Shown one piece after another: positions 39,511 through 48,691 of a stretch of DNA of 49,443 bases. The position numbers and the translations under genes are program-made. Each line of letters starts with the position of its first letter. Positions within the stretch are counted from its first letter, which is position 1. The notes beneath the pieces were generated by a model. It was given only the letters and a program-made list of their open reading frames with translations. It did no database searches and was not told the origin of the DNA. The DNA is from Nitrospira sp. (lineage in GTDB: Bacteria; Nitrospirota; Nitrospiria; Nitrospirales; Nitrospiraceae): assembly GCA_018242725.1 (NCBI GenBank), contig JAFEBI010000013.1, forward strand, positions 1-49,443, read 5' to 3'.

Positions 39511-40674
39511 ATGAAGTCAATTATCATCCTGGGATCCACCGGATCGATCGGCACCAATACCTTGGACATCGTGCAACGGTTTCCCGATGAATTCCGAGTG
39601 GTCGGATTGACGGCCGGCAATAATATCGAGAGATTGGAAGAACAAATTCACCGGTTCAGACCCAAAGCCGTCGCCGTCTCGACCGAATCCTCCGCCGCGC
39701 TCCTTCGAGCCCGATGCGCCTCCCTTCCCGTGGAGATTCTGTCCGGTGAAGAAGGGATCGCCTCCGTCGCCTCAGGACTCGATGCCGAATTGGTGATTTC
39801 CGCTATCGTCGGCGCAGCCGGCCTCCTCCCGACCCTCTCCGCTATCCGCAGCGGAAAGCACATTGCGCTGGCAAATAAAGAGCCGATGGTCATGGCCGGG
39901 AAGTTGATGCAAGACGAGGCTCGAAAACACGGAGTCAGAATTTTCCCCGTCGACAGCGAACACAGCGCCATTTTCCAGTCGCTGGAAGGACACCGCATTG
40001 AAGACGTCCGGCGATTGATTCTGACAGCCTCGGGAGGCGCGCTCTGGACCGTCTCCCAAGAAGACCTCCAGCACGTCACGCCGGAACGAGCCCTCCAGCA
40101 TCCGAACTGGAAGATGGGCGCCAAGATCACCATCGATTCCGCGACACTGATGAATAAGGGCTTGGAGGTTGTCGAGGCCCGCTGGCTGTTCGATATTCAT
40201 GAATCCCACATCAATGTCATGGTGCATCGAGAAAGTATTATTCACTCGCTGGTCGAATATCACGACCGTTCGATGATCGCACAGTTGGGGCTCCCGGACA
40301 TGCGAACCCCCATTTCCTATGCCATGCGATATCCCGGCAGAATGGCTCTCGACCTGCCTTCCTTGGACCTGACGGAGATCGGACGGCTCTCCTTCTGCAA
40401 GCCCGATCATGACCGCTTTCCCTGCCTCAATCTGGGATACGAGTCGCTTCGAGTCGGGGGAAGCATGCCTGCCGTGATGAATGCCGCCAACGAAATCGCC
40501 GTTGACGCCTTCCTCCACCACGGCCTTCGATTTATCGAAATCGCATCGGTGATCCGCAGCACGATGGATGCGCATACCCAACAGGCGATTACGTCCCTTG
40601 ATGATGCCTTGGAAGCCGATCGCTGGGCCCGCGAAAAGGCTGAATCGTTGGTGCACGCGGTACCTCGCTCATGA
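39511..40674 (+). CDS. dxr: 1-deoxy-D-xylulose 5-phosphate reductoisomerase
   Basis: A 387-residue cytoplasmic enzyme of the MEP pathway that converts DXP to 2-C-methyl-D-erythritol 4-phosphate using NADPH. Motifs: nucleotide-binding ILGSTGSIGTNTLDIV, ALANKEPMVMAGKLM, the metal and substrate site FPVDSEHSAIFQSLEG, ASGGALWTVSQED (loop over the active site) and HRESIIHSLVEYHD. Length and order of domains are standard. GGGAGGAG ahead of ATG 39511 fixes the start and excludes ATG 39496. It feeds the isoprenoid precursors used by UppS upstream and by HpnD/HpnE elsewhere in the window. It is followed by rseP after 61 bases. Confidence 0.97.
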   Translation: MKSIIILGSTGSIGTNTLDIVQRFPDEFRVVGLTAGNNIERLEEQIHRFRPKAVAVSTESSAALLRARCASLPVEILSGEEGIASVASGLDAELVISAIVGAAGLLPTLSAIRSGKHIALANKEPMVMAGKLMQDEARKHGVRIFPVDSEHSAIFQSLEGHRIEDVRRLILTASGGALWTVSQEDLQHVTPERALQHPNWKMGAKITIDSATLMNKGLEVVEARWLFDIHESHINVMVHRESIIHSLVEYHDRSMIAQLGLPDMRTPISYAMRYPGRMALDLPSLDLTEIGRLSFCKPDHDRFPCLNLGYESLRVGGSMPAVMNAANEIAVDAFLHHGLRFIEIASVIRSTMDAHTQQAITSLDDALEADRWAREKAESLVHAVPRS

Positions 40675-40735
40675 TCGTTTGCATTTCACGCCGCGAATGT
40701 TAGAGTAGAAGCCTGAACTGAGACAGGGAGTTTCC

Positions 40736-42127
40736 ATGACGTCTGTACTTTCCTGGTCGCCTGATACCTTGTGGTTGCTGCTCCAGAAGGCTTGGTGGTT
40801 TCTTGTGGTCTTGGGCGTCCTGGTCGCCTTCCATGAACTCGGCCATTTTCTGGCCGCGCGCTGGGTCGGAGTCAAAGTCCTCAAGTTTTCCATCGGCTTT
40901 GGTCCGAAACTCTTCGGCAGACAGGTGGGCGAAACCGAGTATCTCGTCTCCGCCGTCCCGCTCGGCGGCTATGTCAAATTATTCGGAGAGGACGAAACAG
41001 AGGCCACAACCCCTGACGACCGTCGCCGATCGTTCGCTCATCAAGGGCTCTGGGGGAAGGTGCTGATCGTTGCAGCCGGTCCTGGATTTAACTTCATTCT
41101 CGCGTACCTGATCTTTGCCGGATGGCTGTCCACCGGTACCCCGCTGTTTGTCCCGACCTTCCGTGACCTCAGCGCAGACATCGAAGCGTTGGTCCCCGGT
41201 TCGCCTGCGGCAAAGGCAGGGATGGAAATCGGCGACCGAATCGTCAAGGTCAACGGGAAAGATGTTTCAACAAAGACCGAGCTTTTGGACCTCGTCGCGA
41301 AAAGCAAGGGACAACCCATTGCACTTGAGGTTCGCCGAGAGGGACAACTGAAAACCATCACCGCTACCCCCGTCACAATCACCGGAGACGGCACGCACAA
41401 TGACGAACCGCTGTACACCATCGGTGTAGAAGAGACCCCTCCGCTGGTCACTTCGGTGATGCACGGATCGCCTGCCGCTGCGGCCGGCGTGCAGCCTGGG
41501 GATCGAGTCGTCGCGATCGAAGGGCACACTATCTACACCTGGGCACAGATGACGACGCAGGTCAGAGAACACCCGCTCAAGCCACTCACATTTGAAGTTC
41601 TTCGGGAAGGAACCAGGACGACGTTGACCGTCACACCAAGCAGTGAAAAAGTCACGGCCAACGGGCAAACACTCGAAGTTGGAAAGATCGGTATTTCAGG
41701 CCCCGGCCGTTCGCTGATGCACTCCAACAACCCCGTGGAGGCCGTCTACCACGGACTGGAAGCCACCTGGGGATGGACCGAACTCACTGCGGTTGGTCTC
41801 TACAAAATGGTCGTCGGCGATATCTCGAGTAAGAACATCGGCGGACCGTTAACGATCGCCAATATTTCCGGGGAAGCCGCGTCTCAAGGCGCCTCCAGCG
41901 TCGTCTTCCTGATCGCCATCCTCAGCATCAACCTCGGGGTGCTCAACCTGCTCCCCATTCCCATCCTCGACGGCGGGCACTTGCTCTTTTTCTTGATTGA
42001 GGGCATCCTGCGCAAGCCGCTCGGCGAACGGCAACGAGAGGTCGCCCAGCAGGTCGGATTGGTACTCCTAGTCGGAGTCATGATCTTCGCCTTCTGGAAT
42101 GACTTGGAACGGATCTTCGCCCGCTAG
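40736..42127 (+). CDS. rseP: Site-2 zinc metalloprotease RseP
   Basis: A 463-residue intramembrane protease that cleaves membrane-bound anti-sigma factors or signal-peptide remnants. The zinc motif HELGH (His33, Glu34, His37) lies in the first membrane helix; the second active-site element is NLLPIPILDGGHL near the C-terminus. Two PDZ domains lie between them, about residues 130-215 (SPAAKAGMEIGDRIVKVNGK) and 225-310 (SPAAAAGVQPGDRVVAIEGH). Four membrane segments are visible, which fits group I S2P enzymes. AGGGAG precedes ATG 40736. Its position after dxr matches the common uppS-cdsA-dxr-rseP order. The substrate here is unknown; no anti-sigma gene is in the window. Confidence 0.96.
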   Translation: MTSVLSWSPDTLWLLLQKAWWFLVVLGVLVAFHELGHFLAARWVGVKVLKFSIGFGPKLFGRQVGETEYLVSAVPLGGYVKLFGEDETEATTPDDRRRSFAHQGLWGKVLIVAAGPGFNFILAYLIFAGWLSTGTPLFVPTFRDLSADIEALVPGSPAAKAGMEIGDRIVKVNGKDVSTKTELLDLVAKSKGQPIALEVRREGQLKTITATPVTITGDGTHNDEPLYTIGVEETPPLVTSVMHGSPAAAAGVQPGDRVVAIEGHTIYTWAQMTTQVREHPLKPLTFEVLREGTRTTLTVTPSSEKVTANGQTLEVGKIGISGPGRSLMHSNNPVEAVYHGLEATWGWTELTAVGLYKMVVGDISSKNIGGPLTIANISGEAASQGASSVVFLIAILSINLGVLNLLPIPILDGGHLLFFLIEGILRKPLGERQREVAQQVGLVLLVGVMIFAFWNDLERIFAR

Positions 42128-42133
42128 GCGGAA

Positions 42134-42142
42134 TGCTAAAAT
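42134..42142 (+). promoter_or_regulatory. Possible extended -10 promoter of proS
   Basis: TGCTAAAAT matches the extended -10 pattern in the 54-base gap between rseP and proS. No good -35 is seen. It would give proS a secondary promoter within the cluster, with a leader of about 33 bases. Confidence 0.35.
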
Positions 42143-42181
42143 CTTCCACTGGTCAACTCATATCCAAATAGTTACAACGCC

Positions 42182-43900
42182 ATGAAGATGTCTCAATTAC
42201 TGATCCCCACCTTGCGGGACGATCCCGGTGAAGCAGAAACCGTCAGCCATCGATTGGCGCTGCGCGCCGGCATGATTCGGAAAGTGGCGGCAGGCATCTA
42301 TACCTATCTCCCACTCGGTCTCCGCGTAATCCGAAAAATCGAACAGATCATCCGAGAGGAAATGAACCGCGCCGGCGCGCAGGAACTCCTGCTGCCGATC
42401 GCATCTCCGGCCGAACTTTGGAAAGAAACGGCTCGTTGGGACTACTACGGCAAAGAACTTCTCCGTTTCAAGGACCGTCATGAACGAGAATTTTGCCTGG
42501 GCCCCACGCATGAAGAAATCATTACCGATCTTTTCAGACGGGAAGTCCGTTCCTATCGCCAACTTCCGCTGAACTTGTATCAAATTCAAACAAAGTTTCG
42601 AGATGAGATCCGTCCCCGCTTTGGGCTCATGCGAGGTCGTGAATTCATCATGAAGGACGCCTATAGCTTTGACATCGATGAACAGGGCGCCAAGGCCAGT
42701 TACCAAAAAATGTACGACGCCTACACCCGGATCTTCACGCGATGCGGACTGAGCTTCCGGGCGGTCGAAGCCGATACAGGTCTTATCGGCGGGGATGTCT
42801 CACACGAGTTCATGGTGTTGGCGGAAACCGGCGAGGCCACGGTGGCGTACAGCGACCAAGGCTCCTACGCCGCCAACCTTGAGCGAGCGGAGGTGCTCCC
42901 TCCTTTGGATGTCGATACGACGCCCCTCCGACCCATGACCTCCGTGGCCACACCGCAGCGGCGAACGGTAGACGAAGTCACGACCTTTCTCAAGATTACC
43001 CCTCGTCAACTGGTCAAAACTCTTGTATATCGGGCTGGGACCGACACCGTTGCCGTGTTGATCCGAGGAGATCATGAGGTGAATGAGGTTAAATTGGCTC
43101 GGCTCCTCCAAGTCACCGATGTGGTGCTGGCCGATCCAGAAGCGGTCCAGCGTGTGACGGGAGCACCCCCAGGATTTGCGGGACCAGTCGGGCTGCAGCA
43201 GGTTCGAGTCTTGGCCGATCATGCCATCAAGGGAATGAGAAACGTCGTCATTGGAGCCAACACAGTCGATACCCACTATCAGGATGCCAATCTCAATCGC
43301 GACTTTACCGTCGAACAATTTGCCGACCTTCGTAACGCGCAACCCGGTGATCCTTCTCCTCGGGGAACCGGTGTGTTGACACTGGCAAAAGGGGTCGAGG
43401 TTGGGCAGGTCTTTTTGCTCGGCACCAAGTACAGCCAGAAGATGACCGCCACCGTCCTTGACGACCAAGGGAAGGAACGTCTGGCCATCATGGGTTGCTA
43501 CGGCATTGGTGTTGGACGGACTGCCGCCGCGGCAATCGAGCAGAATCATGATGAGAAAGGCATCATCTGGCCCTATCCCATCGCGCCAATCCATGTACAT
43601 CTCTTGACCCTCAGCCAATCGGAGAAGACGATCAACGTCGCCTCTCGCCTCTATACCGACCTGATGGGCGCAGGTTTTGAAGTGTTATGGGACGATCGAG
43701 CCGATCGAGCTGGCGTCAAATTCAACGATGCCGACCTGATTGGAGCACCGTTCCAACTCATCGTCGGCGACAAAGGCCTTGCAGACGGCATCGTTGAAAC
43801 GAAGATACGAAGAAGTGGAGTCAAATCCAGAATTGCACCGGGCGAGCTCATCGCCTATCTGAAAGCCCGTTCCCTCGAAACTGATCCATCCACACTGTAA
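42182..43900 (+). CDS. proS: Prolyl-tRNA synthetase (bacterial type)
   Basis: A 572-residue class II aminoacyl-tRNA synthetase that charges tRNA-Pro. Motif 1 region: AGIYTYLPLGLRVIRKIEQI; motif 2: FRDEIRPRFGLMRGREFIMK; motif 3: MGCYGIGVGRTAAAAIEQNH. CLGPTHEEIITDLF is the TXE loop. The insertion domain between motifs 2 and 3 (about residues 225-385) is the bacterial editing domain that removes mischarged Ala (TPRQLVKTLVYRAGTDTVAV; the following block includes the catalytic-Lys region). The C-terminal anticodon domain runs from about 470 (IHVHLLTLSQSEKTINVASR). Length is typical. It is the last gene of the cluster. Confidence 0.97.
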   Translation: MKMSQLLIPTLRDDPGEAETVSHRLALRAGMIRKVAAGIYTYLPLGLRVIRKIEQIIREEMNRAGAQELLLPIASPAELWKETARWDYYGKELLRFKDRHEREFCLGPTHEEIITDLFRREVRSYRQLPLNLYQIQTKFRDEIRPRFGLMRGREFIMKDAYSFDIDEQGAKASYQKMYDAYTRIFTRCGLSFRAVEADTGLIGGDVSHEFMVLAETGEATVAYSDQGSYAANLERAEVLPPLDVDTTPLRPMTSVATPQRRTVDEVTTFLKITPRQLVKTLVYRAGTDTVAVLIRGDHEVNEVKLARLLQVTDVVLADPEAVQRVTGAPPGFAGPVGLQQVRVLADHAIKGMRNVVIGANTVDTHYQDANLNRDFTVEQFADLRNAQPGDPSPRGTGVLTLAKGVEVGQVFLLGTKYSQKMTATVLDDQGKERLAIMGCYGIGVGRTAAAAIEQNHDEKGIIWPYPIAPIHVHLLTLSQSEKTINVASRLYTDLMGAGFEVLWDDRADRAGVKFNDADLIGAPFQLIVGDKGLADGIVETKIRRSGVKSRIAPGELIAYLKARSLETDPSTL

Positions 43901-44223
43901 GCGGTCCATCATTCCTCTGCTCACACGGCATGCACAGACCGAACCCCGCCGACAGAAATCGCGTTTTCCTTGCCTTCTCGTCTTGTTCGTCTAGACTGAG
44001 CCTGTACGAACAACCGTAGGCAAAGAATCGAGGATGCACCCTACCTTCGACTCTTCGTACGCTGAGTCTCCGAGAAACATGAGAACGGGAGGTTGGCTTT
44101 TGGGTGCGATGCCACTGCCGAACTCTGTGACCACGTCATGACTATGCACCACTTTATCCAGCGCGGAACCCGACATCCTCACGTCCGGTTCTCGACCAAC
44201 TCGGTCGGATGTACACGACATCG
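43901..44223. promoter_or_regulatory. Intergenic region before the GAF-ATPase gene
   Basis: No gene is visible in this stretch of about 320 bases. It contains a weak promoter candidate, TTGCCT (43970-43975), 16 bases, TAGACT (43992-43997), and a perfect 8-bp inverted repeat, TTGTTCGT (43983-43990) with ACGAACAA (44006-44013), overlapping its -10. The repeat could be an operator or a small hairpin. The leader from about 44004 to 44223 is long; I looked for a c-di-GMP riboswitch in it and found no convincing match. Confidence 0.35.
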
Positions 44224-46524
44224 ATGACGCCGAATGTCCAGGAGCTCCAACACAAGGTCGATCATGCGGAACATCTGAAGCGCATTACCGCCCAGATTCT
44301 CGCAGCCAGTCATCTCGACCACATCCTTCTTGATCTTCATAAAGACATCCTTAGCGTTTTCGATGCTCAAGATCTGACCCTGTTCGCCTTCGATTCAGAG
44401 AAGAAAGAAATTTTCTCAAAAGTTCCTCACATTGACGGAGCCGAAGAGGTCCGTATTCCCATTACCGAGCAGAGTTTAGCCGGCTTCTGCGCGAAGTACC
44501 TTCGGCCCGTCAATATCACCGATGCCTATAACCTTGCGGAACTGCGAGCGATCCACCCCGCATTGCTCCATGACACGTCCTATGACAAACGCACCGGCTT
44601 CAAGACCAAGCAAGTTCTGACCTATCCGGTCGTGGCCGACAATAAATACCTCATGGGCGTGCTCCAACTGCTCAATAAGAAGAGTGGGAGTCGGTTTACA
44701 CGAAAGGACGAAGAAGCGGTCGACGAAATCGCCAAGGCCCTGGGTATCGCCTTTTTCAACCTCAAGAAAACATCCAAGAAGAATCCCACGAAGTTCGATC
44801 TTTTGATCGGCAGCAACCGAATCACACAGAATGAGTTGGAGCAGGCGCTCGCCGAGTCCCGGAAGGGCACAAATGATCTGGAAACCATTCTGCTCGAAAA
44901 ACACAAAGTCCCAAAACTTGACCTCGGCAAGTCCCTTGCCCAGTTCTATAAGTGTCCCTACATTGAGTACAGTGAACGAACCATCGTCGATGTCGAGCTG
45001 TTGAAGAACCTCAATGTCGACTATCTCAAAAAGAACCACTGGATGCCGCTGAAGCGGGATCGTACCGCCATTGAAATCCTGACTGATGATCCCGGAGATC
45101 TAGACCGCGTCCAAGATATCAAACGCACCTTCCCGGGCCTCAACATTCGGTTCGCCGTCAGTCTTCGCCGCGACATTGCTCAGTTTCTGACGTCGGCAAC
45201 CGGACAGAGCGACGCTGGAGGGCGGAAACTTGATGAAAATGTGGTCGATATTCTCGGTGAACTGGTCACCGAGGCCCAGGCCGAGGCCATTGAGGAATCC
45301 TCCGCCGCCGGGCTCGACGAAAACGACAGCGCCATCGTCCGGTTGGCCAATCAGATCATCGCCGATGCGTACCGTCAAAATGCTTCGGATATTCACATCG
45401 AACCGTATGGAGAAAAGCGAGAGACCCTGGTCAGATTCCGAGTCGATGGGGATTGTTTCGAATACATGAAGATTCCGCAGAGTTACCGCCGTGCCATCGT
45501 CTCCCGACTCAAAATCATGGCCAGTCTGGATATCGCTGAGCGCCGCAAACCTCAAGACGGGAAGATTAAATTCAAGCTTTCTGAGACAAAAGACATTGAA
45601 CTCCGCGTCGCCACACTGCCCACCGCCGGCTACAACGAAGATGTGGTGATGCGTATCCTCGCGGCAAGCGAACCGCTACCGCTCGACAAGATGGGGTTCT
45701 CGGATCGGAACCTGAAGGTCCTCAAGGAGATTTCCGAAAAACCGTACGGCATCATTTTGTGCGTGGGACCCACCGGGTCCGGAAAGACCACCACCCTCCA
45801 CTCCGTGCTTGGGAACATCAATACACCGGACATCAAGATTTGGACGGCGGAGGATCCGGTCGAAATCACTCAATACGGCCTACGCCAAGTCCAAGTACAG
45901 CCGAAGATCGGCTTCACCTTCGCGAATGCCATGCGGGCATTTCTCCGTGCCGACCCCGACGTTATCATGGTGGGAGAAATGCGGGATAAAGAAACAGCCG
46001 ATACCGGCATCGAAGCCTCTCTCACCGGCCATCTCGTTTTGAGCACCTTGCATACCAACAGCGCGGTGGAAACCGTCACCCGCTTGCTCGATATGGGCTG
46101 TGACCCTTTCAGTTTCGCCGATGCAATGCTGGGTGTCTTGGCTCAGCGGTTGGCTCGTCGGATCTGCAAGGACTGCAAGGAACAGTATGTCGGAACGAAA
46201 GAAGAGTACGAAGAGCTCCGACAGGGGTACGGGCCGGACTATTGGGATCAGCTCGGCATCAAGCAAGACGCTACCTTCAGGCTGACTCGCGGGAAGGGCT
46301 GTGAAACGTGTAATCGATCCGGCTTCAAAGGACGCGTGGCTCTGCACGAACTGCTCCTCGGTACGGATCGAATGAAGCGTATGGTGCAACAAAAGTCGCG
46401 CACCGAGGACATGTTGAAAGCCGCGCTCGAGGATGGCATGACCACACTCGTCCAAGACGGAATACAAAAAGTCTTGCAGGGCCATACCACATACAAGGAA
46501 GTGAAAGCCGTCGCCATCAAGTAG
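44224..46524 (+). CDS. GspE/PilB-type secretion or pilus ATPase with N-terminal GAF domain
   Basis: A 766-residue cytoplasmic hexameric-type ATPase. Residues about 15-185 form a GAF domain (HLDHILLDLHKDILSVF, VLTYPVVADNKYLMGVLQLL). Residues about 195-345 are the N1/MshEN-like domain found in PilB and MshE ATPases, many of which bind c-di-GMP. The motor domain runs from about 375: Walker A GPTGSGKTTTLHS starts at residue 515, the Asp box follows, Walker B is DPDVIMVGEMRDKETA, and the His box is GHLVLSTLHTNSAVE. The zinc tetracysteine is CKDC and CETC. It drives type IV pilus extension or type II secretion; no other pilus genes are in the window. ATG 44224 (MTPNVQ) is preferred; ATG 44209 is in frame. 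Confidence 0.9.
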   Translation: MTPNVQELQHKVDHAEHLKRITAQILAASHLDHILLDLHKDILSVFDAQDLTLFAFDSEKKEIFSKVPHIDGAEEVRIPITEQSLAGFCAKYLRPVNITDAYNLAELRAIHPALLHDTSYDKRTGFKTKQVLTYPVVADNKYLMGVLQLLNKKSGSRFTRKDEEAVDEIAKALGIAFFNLKKTSKKNPTKFDLLIGSNRITQNELEQALAESRKGTNDLETILLEKHKVPKLDLGKSLAQFYKCPYIEYSERTIVDVELLKNLNVDYLKKNHWMPLKRDRTAIEILTDDPGDLDRVQDIKRTFPGLNIRFAVSLRRDIAQFLTSATGQSDAGGRKLDENVVDILGELVTEAQAEAIEESSAAGLDENDSAIVRLANQIIADAYRQNASDIHIEPYGEKRETLVRFRVDGDCFEYMKIPQSYRRAIVSRLKIMASLDIAERRKPQDGKIKFKLSETKDIELRVATLPTAGYNEDVVMRILAASEPLPLDKMGFSDRNLKVLKEISEKPYGIILCVGPTGSGKTTTLHSVLGNINTPDIKIWTAEDPVEITQYGLRQVQVQPKIGFTFANAMRAFLRADPDVIMVGEMRDKETADTGIEASLTGHLVLSTLHTNSAVETVTRLLDMGCDPFSFADAMLGVLAQRLARRICKDCKEQYVGTKEEYEELRQGYGPDYWDQLGIKQDATFRLTRGKGCETCNRSGFKGRVALHELLLGTDRMKRMVQQKSRTEDMLKAALEDGMTTLVQDGIQKVLQGHTTYKEVKAVAIK

Positions 46525-46623
46525 ATGTTCAATCGGTCGGTTGATCCGTCACGGATCTCAACCCTTTCGGTTTTCGCTCACAACCCGATACAATAGGCCC
46601 ATTCTTACGGAGGTGCCCCTACC

Positions 46624-47856
46624 ATGCGAGCATCGATATTCCTTCTTGTCTCACTCCTGTTGCTCGGCGGGTGCGAATCTGCGGATCGCGTGCTGACCAA
46701 CACGGAACGCGTACTCGGCAGTCGTACGGGACGGACTGTCCTCGACATTGCGACGGGTAAGGACCCCAAGCAGATTCTGAAAGAGCGTGTCGATACCTAC
46801 CAGCGCGACCCCGAAGCCGTCATCAGAGATTTGCGGACGATTCAGCGTGATTTCAACACGATCATGACGGCCCTGACAGGCAAGGTCAGACAAACCTGGG
46901 GGGAGAAAGAAATCAAGGTTCCGGAACAGAAAAAGTACGTCAAATATACCCAGAACTATATGAGTCGGACCATCGTGGATTTCGACAACGGAACAATCCT
47001 GGTCGAAACTCTGGACGACAAGGCCCCGAAGGAGAGCTTGAAGAACGCGATCGTCACAACCTTGCTCACACCAGACGATCCGCGCTCGGTCGATCTATTT
47101 TCCGACAAGCCAGTCACCCTGACTAGTGACCATGCTCCGTATTTACTTGGACTGGTGTTGGATCACGAGGGACAGCCGATCCGCACCCCCGCTCAGGCAG
47201 AAGCCTTTGCGACAGCCAGTCTCGAGAGCGCCAAGACAAGGTCTGTGGACCAGAACGGTGTCACCAAACAAGCGCTGATTGCCGAAATCAAGATGGTGGC
47301 GAACTTCTCGAACAAACAAGCGGACAAATATCGAGCCACGGTGACCAGATATGCGGAGCAATTCAAGATCAGCCCAAGCCTCATTTTTGCCGTCATACGA
47401 ACGGAAAGCAATTTCAATCCGTTTGCCGTGAGTTCCGCCCCTGCCTTTGGTCTGATGCAGCTGGTTCCGACCAGTGGAGGCCGCGATGCATACCGAAAAG
47501 CAAAGGGGAAAGATACGGTTCCATCGCGTGAGTACCTCTTCGATCCAGAAAACAACATCGAGCTCGGCAGCGCCTATCTCAACGTGCTGTCGTACAATCT
47601 GCTTGAGCAGGTCGATAATGAGGTCTCACGAGAATATTGTGTCATCTCGGCGTATAACACTGGAACGGGAAATGTCTTCAAGGCGTTTGCTGGCAACTCC
47701 ACATCCGCCATCAATCACATCAATGGCCTTGAGCCTCCAGCCGTCTACGACCGGCTGCGCGCCAATCTTCCCTATCAAGAGACTAGAGATTACCTGGTGA
47801 AAGTTGTGGGATTTCGGAAGCAGTTTGTCTCGCCGGCAGATGGCCCTGGACGTTGA
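46624..47856 (+). CDS. MltC-like lytic transglycosylase lipoprotein
   Basis: A 410-residue envelope enzyme that cleaves the glycan strands of peptidoglycan. Signal peptide LLVSLLLLGGC gives lipidated Cys17 (outer-membrane anchor likely). Residues about 70-215 match the N-terminal domain of MltC (KYVKYTQNYMSRTIVDFDNG). The C-terminal SLT goose-lysozyme-like domain starts near 235: catalytic Glu261 in AVIRTESNFNPFAVSSAPAF, then GLMQLVP and VISAYNTGTGNVFKAFAG. GGAGGTG upstream fixes ATG 46624. It could make room for the secretion/pilus system encoded next to it, or act in general wall turnover. Confidence 0.92.
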   Translation: MRASIFLLVSLLLLGGCESADRVLTNTERVLGSRTGRTVLDIATGKDPKQILKERVDTYQRDPEAVIRDLRTIQRDFNTIMTALTGKVRQTWGEKEIKVPEQKKYVKYTQNYMSRTIVDFDNGTILVETLDDKAPKESLKNAIVTTLLTPDDPRSVDLFSDKPVTLTSDHAPYLLGLVLDHEGQPIRTPAQAEAFATASLESAKTRSVDQNGVTKQALIAEIKMVANFSNKQADKYRATVTRYAEQFKISPSLIFAVIRTESNFNPFAVSSAPAFGLMQLVPTSGGRDAYRKAKGKDTVPSREYLFDPENNIELGSAYLNVLSYNLLEQVDNEVSREYCVISAYNTGTGNVFKAFAGNSTSAINHINGLEPPAVYDRLRANLPYQETRDYLVKVVGFRKQFVSPADGPGR

Positions 47857-47906
47857 CTTCCTAGCAGCGGTCAAGGCGCTCAGTCCTCGCACTCGACCGT
47901 CGGAGC

Positions 47907-48311
47907 TCAGGCGCTCAACCTGGCCCCGGGCTTCGACTGATGGGTCATGAACGCCTGAAGGTGTTGATTGTCATGAGGAGACAACCCCTCAAACTCTACT
48001 CCATAAATCTGTTCCTTGCCCCATCGCACGGTCGCGGTTTCAATGACCATTGATGCGGGCTGATTCGGCAATCGCAACTGCATGGCAATGCGGTCACCGG
48101 GCGTAATGACCGCTTCTGTCATGACCCGCACCCCCTTTTCCGACACGTCATAGACGATCCCTACTCCTTGTTCGACCACTCCCTTCCTCAGGCGACCCAC
48201 ACGCGCAAACGAACAAGGAAACGGAGCCGATACGCGGACACGAGGATATCGGCGCAACTGAGGCACACTTCGACCACTGTTTGAATTGAAGTCTGAATCA
48301 TCCATGATCAT
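47907..48311 (-). CDS. PilZ-domain protein (second of tandem pair)
   Basis: A 134-residue single PilZ domain, the receptor fold for c-di-GMP. Both ligand motifs are intact: RxxxR in LRRYPRVRVSAPF and D/NxSxxG in VYDVSEKGVRVMTE. The hydrophobic beta-barrel signature follows (GDRIAMQLRLPNQPA, VRWGKEQIYGVEFEGL). ATG 48311 begins directly after the TAA of the upstream PilZ gene, with a GGAGGAG ribosome-binding site inside that gene's end, so the pair is coupled. ATG 48305 is the next in-frame start. It has no output domain, so it must act by binding a partner. It is about 40% similar by eye to its neighbour, suggesting an old duplication. Confidence 0.92.
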   Translation of the reverse strand: MIMDDSDFNSNSGRSVPQLRRYPRVRVSAPFPCSFARVGRLRKGVVEQGVGIVYDVSEKGVRVMTEAVITPGDRIAMQLRLPNQPASMVIETATVRWGKEQIYGVEFEGLSPHDNQHLQAFMTHQSKPGARLSA

Positions 48312-48689
48312 TTACTCCTCCTCTCCTGTGGCATTCATGTACTCAGCCAATTGCCGCGACACCGACTCGGACACCCTCGTGAATGCAAGCCCATGAAATT
48401 GCTGATACCTCCAGCGCACGATGGCCACTGCCACTTCTGCCGGAGGAGTACTCTTGGTTAATCGAAGCGTCAAGGATACCTGATCACCCGGCTCAATCGG
48501 AGCATCCGTGCTCAGGCACAATCCGGCGGTCGATAGATCATGAACCAGACCGACATCATGCACGGACTTTCGAAACCACCAACCCGTGCCGATTGAAGAA
48601 AGAGAACAGCTGAAGGGTGTAAGAATCCGAACTCGAGGACATCGCCGAGGCTTGCTTCCTATCTCACGCGTCGGTTGAATCGTTTGCAT
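48312..48689 (-). CDS. PilZ-domain protein (first of tandem pair)
   Basis: A 125-residue single PilZ domain. RxxxR is in PRRCPRVRILTPF and the D/NxSxxG motif in VHDLSTAGLCLSTDA, so c-di-GMP binding is expected. GDQVSLTLRLTKSTPP and VRWRYQQFHGLAFTRV complete the barrel. The gene is immediately upstream of the second PilZ gene. Its own ribosome-binding site (GAGGTGGA, just before ATG 48689) is buried in a perfect 11-bp hairpin (48692-48728), so its translation, and through coupling that of its partner, may be switched by RNA structure. It lies downstream of the DEAD-box helicase gene. Confidence 0.92.
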   Translation of the reverse strand: MQTIQPTREIGSKPRRCPRVRILTPFSCSLSSIGTGWWFRKSVHDVGLVHDLSTAGLCLSTDAPIEPGDQVSLTLRLTKSTPPAEVAVAIVRWRYQQFHGLAFTRVSESVSRQLAEYMNATGEEE

Positions 48690-48691
48690 CG

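Noticed and set aside
44004..44223. Possible c-di-GMP (GEMM) riboswitch in the leader of the GAF-ATPase gene
   Set aside because: The context is suggestive, and an AGGCAAAG segment resembles part of the motif, but the conserved GNRA loop/receptor pattern and paired arms could not be assembled.
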